Positions 1 through 5,246 of a stretch of DNA of 5,246 nucleotides are shown here, in pieces. Positions within the stretch are counted from its first letter, which is position 1, and each line of letters opens with the position of its first letter. The stretch is taken from contig JARFQZ010000214.1 in NCBI GenBank assembly GCA_029287515.1, positions 1 through 5,246 on the forward strand, given 5' to 3'. The stretch is from Lysobacterales bacterium (GTDB lineage Bacteria > Pseudomonadota > Gammaproteobacteria > Xanthomonadales > SZUA-36). The notes beneath the pieces were generated by a model. The model did no database searches. It was not told the origin of the DNA and saw only the letters and a list, made by a program, of their open reading frames with translations. The position numbers and the translations under genes are program-made.

Positions 1-2
1 TG

Positions 3-329
3 GGGCAGGGTGACAAAAACTACGGTAAGCTGCACGCCAAGTATTTCCTTTCCGAAAACATCGGTTTTATCGGCACCACCAACTTCGATTACCGTTCACG
101 CCTGTACAACAACGAAATGGGCTTCTTTTTCAAAGACCCGGGCCTGGCCGGCGATGTACACGAAAGTTTCGATCAATTGGTATCGATTTCATACCTCTGG
201 GGTTCACCCGAATGGCTGCAGTTGCGCAAAGAGGTCATGAACCTGGGAGGCATGAAGGGCGGCACCACCAAGAGCCAGAGAAACTGGTACAAGCTGTTCA
301 GGAATACCGGGATTATCTGGCTGTTGTAG
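3..329 (+). CDS. Phospholipase D superfamily protein, C-terminal part (5' end outside window)
   Basis: Only the last 108 codons are present; the reading frame is open at the left edge and ends at TAG 327-329. The visible part carries the C-terminal HKD-type motif: His11 and Lys13 (numbered from the first full codon), Glu18 where the motif usually has Asp, then GTTN at 24-27. FDYRSRLYNNE follows at 28-38, the NxDxRSxxxNxE pattern typical of cardiolipin-synthase-like enzymes. Family members use two HKD motifs to form a phosphohistidine intermediate and transfer or hydrolyse phosphatidyl groups, usually at the membrane. The first HKD motif and any N-terminal membrane helices would lie upstream and cannot be checked. 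The remaining ~70 residues contain no obvious membrane segment. The gene converges on the decarboxylase gene with a 2-bp gap. The superfamily call is firm. The exact activity (cardiolipin synthase, phospholipase or another PLD-fold enzyme) is not decided. Confidence 0.85.
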   Translation, partial: GQGDKNYGKLHAKYFLSENIGFIGTTNFDYRSRLYNNEMGFFFKDPGLAGDVHESFDQLVSISYLWGSPEWLQLRKEVMNLGGMKGGTTKSQRNWYKLFRNTGIIWLL

Positions 330-331
330 GT

Positions 332-1789
332 TCAGCTCAGTTGTCGCCCCAGCCTGATGACTTCTTCAACCATCAGGTCGAAATCCTCATAGCGGCTGCG
401 GTGGTTGGAGATTGCGGCACGCAGGCAGTAGTTTCCATGCAGGGTCGTGTACGACGGCGCGGCGATTCCGCCGGTTTGCAGTTTTACCAGCAGTTCCCTG
501 TTCAGGGCGTTCAGGCTTTCGGGGTCCATTCCGCCCGGATTGTAACGGAAGCAGACAATGTCGAGTCCGATGGGCGCGGCCAATTCCAGCTCCGGCGATG
601 CCTTGATCAGGTCGCCGAGGTAGTGGGCCTGTTCGACGTTACGGGCAATCATCCTTCCGAACCGGTCCAGCCCGTGTTCCTTGATGGACATCCAGACCTT
701 CAGGGCCCGGAATTGCCGGGTCAGCTGCAAGCCGTAGTCGCTGAACCAGATTTTGCCGGAAGCCATTCCCCCGCCTTCGACGTCGCGCTGCAGGTACTCG
801 GGAACCAGGGAAAACGAGTCTGAGTGGGTTGGCGCATCGCGTACGATCACGCAGCCGGCCTCGAAGGGGATATGCATCCATTTATGCAGGTCCAGCGCGA
901 TGGAGTCCGCACGCTCCATTCCCTTGAGCAAGGGCCGTACATTATCCGCCAGCACCGCCACGGCGCCGATTGCACCATCGACGTGAAACCACAATCCTTC
1001 CTCGTCGCAGAAATCGGCGATGGCTTCCATGTCATCAATTGCGCCCGTATTGATGGTTCCCGCTGTGGCGATTACGCAAAATGGAATCATGCCGCCTTCG
1101 CGGTCGGCTTCAACCTGGGCCCTGAGCGCATCGAGGTCAATAGTGTAATCGTCATTGACCGGCACCTTGCGAAGGCCCTGCGAACCCAGGCCCAATGTTT
1201 CAACAGCTTTTTGGTTGCAGCTGTGGATTTCTGTCGAAGCGTAAGCGGTCAGCGGTCCCGGGGCAGCCAGCACACCCTCACGCCTCGCGTCATAGCCGCT
1301 GTTCGCGTTCCGGGCCACGGTCAGCGCCGTGAAATTCGCCATGGATGCACCGCTGGTCAATAGTCCGCTGGCAGACGCCGGAAAACCGAGCATCTCGTTG
1401 AGCCAGCTGATGACCTGTTGCTCGACCCGCGGCGCGACGTGGTTGATACCACCTACGTTCGGATTCAACATCGCGGCCAGGAAATCCGCCATGGCGCCCA
1501 TCACGGTGCCGCTGCCCATGTACCAGGCCCAGAACCGCGGGTGATTGGTATGTAAGTTATAGGGCATTATATTCGCGAGAAATTCTTCGTATACTTCGGC
1601 TGGTGCCGAAGGGCCGGTTGGCGCCGCACCTTTCAGCCGTTCCGAGACTTCATCGGGAACCGGCGTCCACACCGGACGGTCTCCACAGGACTGGATGTAG
1701 TCGAACGCGTCCTCAACCATGCGGTGCGCGAGTTCACGCATCTCGTCCCAGTTTTCAGGGTCAAGTGTTTCGAAGGTGTCCTTGCTCAT
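332..1789 (-). CDS. Group II pyridoxal-phosphate-dependent amino acid decarboxylase (aromatic-L-amino-acid decarboxylase-like)
   Basis: A complete 485-residue protein, close to the usual ~470-490 residues of aromatic amino acid decarboxylases. It should remove the alpha-carboxyl group of an L-amino acid to give an amine in the cytoplasm. The PLP fold is clear: HPRFWAW (83-89) and the NPNVGG segment (109-114) in the N-terminal half, TSGASMAN (145-152) for phosphate binding, and His189 in EIHS as the ring-stacking histidine. Next come the ATAGTINTGAIDD strand-turn (241-253), HVDGA with Asp271 to pair with the pyridine nitrogen, and LHKW with Lys303 as the Schiff-base lysine, the same number as in animal DOPA decarboxylase. 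The C-terminal LRAAISNHRSR (456-466) is also typical. Start ATG (1787-1789 on the reverse strand) fits the N-terminus of the family; only a weak CAGG lies just upstream as a ribosome site. The gene is divergent from the molybdenum hydroxylase operon and convergent with the PLD gene. The substrate (DOPA, tyrosine, tryptophan, phenylalanine or another) cannot be told from sequence alone. Confidence 0.9.
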   Translation of the reverse strand: MSKDTFETLDPENWDEMRELAHRMVEDAFDYIQSCGDRPVWTPVPDEVSERLKGAAPTGPSAPAEVYEEFLANIMPYNLHTNHPRFWAWYMGSGTVMGAMADFLAAMLNPNVGGINHVAPRVEQQVISWLNEMLGFPASASGLLTSGASMANFTALTVARNANSGYDARREGVLAAPGPLTAYASTEIHSCNQKAVETLGLGSQGLRKVPVNDDYTIDLDALRAQVEADREGGMIPFCVIATAGTINTGAIDDMEAIADFCDEEGLWFHVDGAIGAVAVLADNVRPLLKGMERADSIALDLHKWMHIPFEAGCVIVRDAPTHSDSFSLVPEYLQRDVEGGGMASGKIWFSDYGLQLTRQFRALKVWMSIKEHGLDRFGRMIARNVEQAHYLGDLIKASPELELAAPIGLDIVCFRYNPGGMDPESLNALNRELLVKLQTGGIAAPSYTTLHGNYCLRAAISNHRSRYEDFDLMVEEVIRLGRQLS

Positions 1790-1831
1790 CAGCCTGGCTT
1801 AAATTCCGTTCAATTTATCGAGTGTCGCTCG

Positions 1832-1858
1832 TTGTTCCTGATCATGGCTGGCTATAAT
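1832..1858 (+). promoter_or_regulatory. Candidate sigma70-like promoter for the molybdenum hydroxylase operon
   Basis: A perfect TATAAT lies at 1853-1858. The best -35 candidate is TTGTTC at 1832-1837, which matches the consensus only in TTG and leaves a short 15-bp spacer. Transcription would begin near 1865, about 5 nt before the ATG at 1870, so the mRNA would be almost leaderless. The box sits between the two arms of an inverted repeat (1840-1875). The -10 element is convincing by sequence, but the weak -35 and tight spacing mean either that an activator helps or that the match is chance. Confidence 0.4.
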
Positions 1859-1875
1859 CCGGGCGGACCATGATC
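1840..1875. repeat. Perfect 8-bp inverted repeat flanking the -10 box and covering the start codon (possible operator)
   Basis: GATCATGG at 1840-1847 is repeated in inverted orientation as CCATGATC at 1868-1875, with 20 bp between the arms and arm centres 28 bp apart. The TATAAT box (1853-1858) is in the middle, and the right arm contains the ATG of the small-subunit gene (1870-1872). This geometry would suit a dimeric or cooperative repressor. It could also form an mRNA hairpin hiding the start codon if transcription begins further upstream. An 8-bp repeat of this kind is expected about twice per 5 kb by chance, so placement, not strength, is the argument. Confidence 0.35.
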
Positions 1876-2337
1876 GAATTTCACGTCAACAACGAACCGG
1901 TAAGCTTTTCAGGCGATGAGGATACACCATTGCTCTGGATACTTCGCGACCACCTCCGGTTAACGGGCACCAAGTTTGGTTGCGGGATCGGCAGCTGCGG
2001 AGCCTGCATGGTTCACATCGATGGCCGCGCCAGCAAAGCCTGTACCAGCAAAGCCTCATCAGTCGCGGGAAAGCGGATTACAACGATTGAAGGCCTGGCC
2101 TCACCGCGTGGGGAGCTTCACCCGGTGCAGCAGGCCTGGATCGATGAAGACGTCCCCCAATGCGGGTATTGCCAGGGTGGCCAGATCATGGCAGCCGTGG
2201 ATCTGTTGAACAGCAATCCCGAACCCAGCGATGAGGATATCGCGAGCAAGATGCGCAATATTTGCCGTTGCGGGACTTACGTGCGCATCCGCAAGGCGAT
2301 ACACCGCGCATCAACGACGATGCGCAAGGGAACATAG
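1870..2337 (+). CDS. (2Fe-2S)-binding small subunit of a molybdenum hydroxylase (IorA-like)
   Basis: A complete 155-residue protein, the normal length for isoquinoline 1-oxidoreductase alpha / aldehyde oxidoreductase small subunits. The N-terminal half is a plant-ferredoxin-like domain whose first cluster is bound by Cys38, Cys43, Cys46 and Cys58 (CGIGSCGAC followed 12 residues later by Cys). The C-terminal helical domain binds the second cluster through Cys98 and Cys101 (CGYCQ) and Cys132 and Cys134 (ICRCGTY). Gln102 of CGYCQ is the residue that in related enzymes contacts the pterin dinucleotide cofactor. All eight ligands are intact. It should carry electrons from the molybdenum centre of the large subunit to an external acceptor. 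It has no signal peptide of its own, so it is probably exported bound to the Tat-tagged large subunit encoded 1 nt downstream. No strong Shine-Dalgarno is present; GGGCGGA at 1861-1867 is only 2 nt from ATG. The next ATG (Met47) lies inside the first cluster domain, so 1870 must be the start or very near it. Confidence 0.93.
   Translation: MIEFHVNNEPVSFSGDEDTPLLWILRDHLRLTGTKFGCGIGSCGACMVHIDGRASKACTSKASSVAGKRITTIEGLASPRGELHPVQQAWIDEDVPQCGYCQGGQIMAAVDLLNSNPEPSDEDIASKMRNICRCGTYVRIRKAIHRASTTMRKGT
2030..2056 (+). repeat. 12-bp direct repeat with 15-bp period inside the small-subunit gene
   Basis: CCAGCAAAGCCT occurs at 2030-2041 and again at 2045-2056, offset by exactly five codons, so the protein reads A-SKAC-T-SKAS around the cluster ligand Cys58. 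The reading frame is kept. From memory of the family, the spacing between the Cys46 region and the following VAGK-ITTIEGL segment looks normal, which speaks against a recent insertion. It is likely a chance or slippage-derived micro-repeat. Confidence 0.6.
2326..2331 (+). promoter_or_regulatory. Ribosome binding site of the large-subunit gene (decides the start)
   Basis: AAGGGA lies 7 nt before ATG 2339-2341. It fixes the large-subunit start there instead of at the in-frame ATG at 2231. Starting at 2231 would add 36 residues read from the small-subunit gene in a shifted frame and would bury the Tat signal. Confidence 0.75.
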
Positions 2338-2338
2338 C

Positions 2339-2422
2339 ATGCTGCGACGTACCTTCCTGGTTGGCGGTTTAACGGTTTCAGGCGGTTTTCTGCTGGGCTT
2401 GCCGGTGCGCAGTGCGCTTGCC
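2339..2422 (+). other. Tat signal peptide of the large subunit
   Basis: The first 28 residues follow the twin-arginine layout: Arg3-Arg4-Thr-Phe-Leu, an uncharged Gly/Leu/Val-rich core and an Ala-Leu-Ala end (26-28) before GNDTAS. This places the mature enzyme in the periplasm, exported folded with its cofactor and probably carrying the signal-less small subunit along. The cut site is predicted by eye. Confidence 0.8.
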
Positions 2423-4567
2423 GGAAACGATACTGCCTCGAAAGGCGGAGAAATCGGATTTTTTGTCGAGGTCAAGCCGGACAATACCGTGATCATCGGA
2501 GTCGCCCAACCGGAAATCGGGCAGGGGGTGCGAACTTCAATGCCCATGCTGGTAGCGGAAGAACTCGATGTTGAGTGGTCGAATGTAACCGTCCGGCAAA
2601 TGCCCCTGGGCATCGTGAAAACAGCAGACGGCTATACCTGGAAATACGGAAGCCAGGGTGCCGGGGGTAGCACGGCGGTCACAGACAATTGGGATTTCCT
2701 GCGTGAAGTAGGTGCGACGGCCAGGCAAATGCTGGTTGCCGTTGCGGCCTCTCGTTGGGAAGTGGAGCCGGGCGCCTGCCATACCGAGCCGGGTGAGGTG
2801 GTTTGCAATCGGCTGGGCACGCGGGTCAGGTACAGCGACCTGGCGCAAGATGCGGCGAAGCTGCCGGTTCCATCGGAGAAGCCGCCGTTCAAAGCGGCAG
2901 CTGACTATCACATCATCGGCAAGCCGGCCGGTGTGGTCGATATCCGGGACATCGTCACCGGCAAGGCGCGTTTCGGTATAGATACCGAGGTTCCGGGAAT
3001 GCACTATGCCGTGATTCAGCGCAGTCCTTACCTCGACGGGGCGGTCAAGTCATTCGATGACAGCGAGGCTCGCAAGGTGCCCGGTGTGGTCGATGTGTTC
3101 AAAATTGACGGCCCCGGCCCCGGAGAACCTTACCTGATTCTTGCGAGCGGTGTAGCCGTTGTAGCCACATCCACCTGGGCAGCACTGCAAGGCAGAAAAG
3201 TGCTGGAGATTGACTGGGACAAGGGGCCGCACCAAAACGAGAGCACCGAATCGTTCTGGCGCCAGGCGAAGGAATTGCTATCCGGCCAGGGCCAGGTGGT
3301 TCGTGACGATGGCGACCTGGATGCGGCGCTCGCGCAGGCCAGCAAAGTAGTCACGGCACGCTATGAAATCCCCTTCGTCAACCATGCGCCGATGGAACCC
3401 CAGAACTGTTTCGTGCACGTTGAGGAGGGTAAGGCAACCGTCATCGCGCCTACCCAGTCCCCGTCGGGGGCCAACCGGGCCGTCGCGTCGGTAACCGGGC
3501 TTCCCCGCGAGAACATCGAGGTACAGATGACACGTGTCGGGGGCGGTTTCGGCAGGCGCCTGACCAATGACTACGTGGCCGAGGCAGCCATGATTTCACA
3601 GAAAATCGGTGCGCCCGTGAAATTGCAGTGGAGCCGCGAGGATGATGTCAGGCATGACTTTTACCGGCCTTCCGGCCTGCATGAATTGAAAGCAGGGCTG
3701 GATGACGCGGGAAAGGTAACCGCTTGGACACAACGGCTGGCCAGTGCAGGCAAATATTACCGGCGACCCAATGTCGCTCAGGAAGACCAGTACAAACCGG
3801 AACTTTATATCGACGATTTTCCCGCACAGGTCATAGGAAATTTGCGCACCGAGTGGTTCGAGGTCCAATCCGGAATGCCTCGAGGCTCCTGGCGAGCCCC
3901 TGCCCACACGGCCAATGCATTCGTCGTACAGTCTTTTCTGGATGAAATAGCGCACGCCAGCGGCCAGGATCCGTTGCAATTACGGCTTGATCTGTATGGG
4001 CAGAGCAGAGACCTGCCATACGGTCAGCACGGTGGACCGACATATAACCCCTGGCGCCTTTCACGATTGCTGAAGCATGTTGCCGATCGCGTCGATTACA
4101 CGGCCGAGCGGCCGCAGGGCAGGGCGGTCGGGATCGCTTCGCATTTCACATTCGGAGGCTACGCGGCCCACGCTGTAGAGGTGGAAGTGAGTGGCGTTGG
4201 TGAGCTGAATATTAAGAAAATTGTGGCCGCTGTGGATTGCGGCATCGCGGTCAATCCCCTGGGCGTCGAGGCGCAGTTGGAAGGTGGCACCATTGATGGT
4301 TTGAGTACGGCGCTGAATCTAGAAATTACCGTTGAGAATGGCCGTGTGGTGCAGAGCAATTTCCACAATTACAGAATTGCCCGCATGTCACAGATCCCTG
4401 CTGCGCTGGAAACACATATTCTGCCCTATGGCGACAAACCCACCGGAATGGGGGAAATGGGCCTGCCCAGCATTGCCCCTGCCCTGACCAATGCTATTTA
4501 CAATGCTTGTGGTGTTCGAATCCGAAAACTTCCACTGCGGGACCAATTGAAGAAAGCGCTGGCTTAA
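2339..4567 (+). CDS. Molybdopterin-binding large subunit of a Tat-exported molybdenum hydroxylase (IorB-like; isoquinoline/aldehyde oxidoreductase type)
   Basis: A complete 742-residue xanthine-oxidase-family catalytic subunit. It inserts oxygen from water into a substrate carbon next to a ring nitrogen, or into an aldehyde, and passes two electrons to the [2Fe-2S] subunit encoded just upstream. The N-terminus is a Tat signal: RR at 3-4 in LRRTFL, a hydrophobic stretch at 6-23, and a likely cut after ALA at 28. IGQG (60-63) and GSQGAGGS (104-111) belong to an N-terminal cofactor-domain segment. GKARFGID (208-215) opens the aldehyde oxidase/xanthine dehydrogenase a/b hammerhead domain (~200-290). 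PMEPQN (351-356), GGGFGRR (401-407) and RGSWRAP (515-521) lie in the molybdopterin-binding halves. GMGE at 703-706 supplies the catalytic base Glu706 near the C-terminus. All expected landmarks are present, with no frameshift and no C-terminal cytochrome c extension. The 1-nt gap to the upstream gene implies translational coupling. IorB-type enzymes act on isoquinoline, nicotinate-like heterocycles or various aldehydes; the substrate here is unknown. Confidence 0.93.
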   Translation: MLRRTFLVGGLTVSGGFLLGLPVRSALAGNDTASKGGEIGFFVEVKPDNTVIIGVAQPEIGQGVRTSMPMLVAEELDVEWSNVTVRQMPLGIVKTADGYTWKYGSQGAGGSTAVTDNWDFLREVGATARQMLVAVAASRWEVEPGACHTEPGEVVCNRLGTRVRYSDLAQDAAKLPVPSEKPPFKAAADYHIIGKPAGVVDIRDIVTGKARFGIDTEVPGMHYAVIQRSPYLDGAVKSFDDSEARKVPGVVDVFKIDGPGPGEPYLILASGVAVVATSTWAALQGRKVLEIDWDKGPHQNESTESFWRQAKELLSGQGQVVRDDGDLDAALAQASKVVTARYEIPFVNHAPMEPQNCFVHVEEGKATVIAPTQSPSGANRAVASVTGLPRENIEVQMTRVGGGFGRRLTNDYVAEAAMISQKIGAPVKLQWSREDDVRHDFYRPSGLHELKAGLDDAGKVTAWTQRLASAGKYYRRPNVAQEDQYKPELYIDDFPAQVIGNLRTEWFEVQSGMPRGSWRAPAHTANAFVVQSFLDEIAHASGQDPLQLRLDLYGQSRDLPYGQHGGPTYNPWRLSRLLKHVADRVDYTAERPQGRAVGIASHFTFGGYAAHAVEVEVSGVGELNIKKIVAAVDCGIAVNPLGVEAQLEGGTIDGLSTALNLEITVENGRVVQSNFHNYRIARMSQIPAALETHILPYGDKPTGMGEMGLPSIAPALTNAIYNACGVRIRKLPLRDQLKKALA

Positions 4568-4571
4568 GCGT

Positions 4572-4600
4572 CTGACCGAACAGCCTGCTTGGTTTATAAT
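4572..4600 (+). promoter_or_regulatory. Candidate sigma70-like promoter upstream of the XdhC-family gene
   Basis: CTGACC at 4572-4577 matches four of six bases of TTGACA and is followed, after exactly 17 bp, by a perfect TATAAT at 4595-4600. Transcription would start near 4607, giving a leader of about 29 nt before GTG 4636. The spacer between the large-subunit stop (4567) and this gene shows no convincing hairpin terminator, so read-through from the hydroxylase genes probably adds to this internal promoter. Confidence 0.5.
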
Positions 4601-4623
4601 TTTCCCTCATTAAGAAAGATTTG

Positions 4624-4628
4624 CAGGA
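4624..4628 (+). promoter_or_regulatory. Ribosome binding site supporting the GTG start of the XdhC-family gene
   Basis: CAGGA ends 7 nt before GTG 4636-4638, a normal spacing. An in-frame TTG at 4621 is the alternative start but has only AAGAAAG before it. The frame is closed by TAA at 4597-4599 and contains no ATG before codon 40, so a non-ATG start is required to include the conserved N-terminus. Confidence 0.55.
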
Positions 4629-4635
4629 CCTGTTT

Positions 4636-5246
4636 GTGCATCTCGGAATTCCCGCCCTGTTAGATTTTTTCCGCGCTCACCGGAGCGAGGATTCACTGGT
4701 TCTTGCAACCATTGTCGATACGGAAGGCTCAACCTATCGCAAGCCCGGTGCCATGATGCTTATAAGCCGTGAAGGGGCGTTCGAAGGCATGATATCCGGT
4801 GGCTGCCTGGAGGGCGACCTGCTGCACCATGCTGCGAAGGTTTTCGAGACCGGCGAAGCTTCTTTTGTGACCTACGATATGCATGCCGATGACGAACTGG
4901 TCTGGGGCCTTGGCCTGGGGTGTGACGGTGTTATCCACCTGATGCTCCAACGGTTGCAAAAAGTTGACGGTTTCGGCTTTCTCGAACAGCTGGATGCTTC
5001 GCACCTGGCGGGCAATGACGGTGTGCTGGCGCTGGTCGTTAAATCTGGTGAACCCTTACCCTGCGGGGCTTTCGGCTTCATTGATTCGGCTGATATATCA
5101 GCTGGAGAAGCTATGCTGACCCAGTATTTGAGAGATTTTTGCGTCCCTTGGCCAGCGTGGCGTACCCGTCGCGAAACCCTGGATGCCGGGGCCGGCACCT
5201 TGTCCATCATCAAGATCAATATGCCAGCCAGCACACGCGTGCTGAT
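4636..5246 (+). CDS. XdhC/CoxI family molybdenum cofactor insertion protein, N-terminal part (3' end outside window)
   Basis: An open frame starting at GTG runs off the right edge after 203 codons. The N-terminal XdhC/CoxI domain is plain: LATIVDTEGSTYRKPGAMML (23-42), the SGGCLEG motif (54-60) with Cys57 and Glu59, and GLGLGCDG (91-98) with Cys96. The window ends at residues reading MPASTRVL, just where the family's C-terminal NAD(P)-like Rossmann domain normally begins. About 100-150 residues are therefore missing because of the window edge, not by damage. XdhC-type proteins bind the molybdenum cofactor, help with its sulfuration and insert it into xanthine-oxidase-family enzymes; PaoD and CoxI relatives do so for MCD enzymes. 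Its place directly after the large subunit fits a dedicated chaperone acting in the cytoplasm before Tat export. It may be transcribed both from upstream and from a promoter at 4572-4600. The start (GTG 4636 or TTG 4621) is less certain than the family. Confidence 0.9.
   Translation, partial: MHLGIPALLDFFRAHRSEDSLVLATIVDTEGSTYRKPGAMMLISREGAFEGMISGGCLEGDLLHHAAKVFETGEASFVTYDMHADDELVWGLGLGCDGVIHLMLQRLQKVDGFGFLEQLDASHLAGNDGVLALVVKSGEPLPCGAFGFIDSADISAGEAMLTQYLRDFCVPWPAWRTRRETLDAGAGTLSIIKINMPASTRVL

Noticed and set aside
353..377. Hairpin CCTGATG-N11-CATCAGG as a bidirectional terminator
   Set aside because: It has no T-rich tail in either direction and lies within conserved coding sequence (DLMVEEVIRL) of the decarboxylase, so the codons explain it.
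212..1363. Two consecutive plus-strand open frames (212-823 and 824-1363, same frame) opposite the decarboxylase gene
   Set aside because: They lie antisense to a clearly conserved decarboxylase, show no recognisable protein family and have no convincing ribosome sites. Long antisense frames like this are common opposite GC-rich genes.
1819..1831. Short inverted repeat CGAG-TGTCG-CTCG in the divergent spacer
   Set aside because: Four-base arms are too short to support an operator or hairpin without comparative data.
1801..1842. Reverse-strand promoter for the decarboxylase gene (GATAAA at 1814-1819 as -10)
   Set aside because: No acceptable -35 is found at 16-18 bp, so no promoter can be called on this strand by eye.
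2231..2338. Upstream in-frame ATG that would extend the large subunit by 36 residues
   Set aside because: The extension is frame-shifted small-subunit coding sequence, it would bury the Tat signal, and ATG 2339 has a good AAGGGA ribosome site 7 nt upstream.
2537..3979. Reverse-strand open frames opposite the large-subunit gene (for example 2537-3004 and 3596-3979)
   Set aside because: They are shadows of a well-conserved 742-residue enzyme, with no family resemblance and no start signals.
4729..5234. Reverse-strand open frames at the right end
   Set aside because: They overlap a plus-strand XdhC-family frame with multiple conserved motifs, which accounts for the region.

Overview
The window reads as an ordinary chromosomal stretch of a Gram-negative bacterium, most likely a proteobacterium and plausibly a gammaproteobacterium. 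This rests on dense coding, moderately high GC, a Tat-exported molybdenum hydroxylase and recognisable sigma70-type -10 boxes. The taxonomic guess is an inference from gene content only; no rRNA or other marker gene is present.

Layout from left to right. (1) Positions 3-329 (+) hold the last 108 codons of a phospholipase D superfamily protein (cardiolipin-synthase-like), cut by the left edge. (2) Positions 332-1789 (-) hold a complete 485-residue group II PLP-dependent amino acid decarboxylase that ends tail-to-tail with the PLD gene, 2 bp away. (3) Positions 1790-1869 are an 80-bp divergent intergenic region with a TATAAT box and a perfect 8-bp inverted repeat whose right arm covers the start codon of the next gene. 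(4) Positions 1870-2337 and 2339-4567 (+) encode the small [2Fe-2S] subunit and the large, Tat-signal-bearing molybdopterin subunit of a two-subunit molybdenum hydroxylase of the isoquinoline 1-oxidoreductase (IorAB) / aldehyde oxidoreductase type. They are 1 nt apart and surely co-transcribed. (5) Positions 4568-4635 form a short spacer with a good promoter candidate (CTGACC-17 bp-TATAAT). (6) From 4636 to beyond the right edge runs the N-terminal two thirds of an XdhC/CoxI-family protein starting with GTG, a molybdenum-cofactor insertion and maturation factor.

The right half is a coherent functional unit. The small subunit relays electrons through two [2Fe-2S] clusters. The large subunit carries the molybdenum cofactor, probably as the cytosine dinucleotide (MCD), and hydroxylates an N-heterocycle or aldehyde in the periplasm. 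The XdhC-type protein loads the cofactor in the cytoplasm before Tat export. The substrate cannot be read from the sequence, and no FAD subunit or cytochrome electron acceptor is visible. The divergent decarboxylase would make an amine from an (aromatic) amino acid; a metabolic link to the hydroxylase is possible but speculative.

I see no mobile element, CRISPR array, tRNA, rRNA or clearly novel system. The most interesting non-coding signal is the inverted repeat around the -10 box and start codon of the hydroxylase operon.
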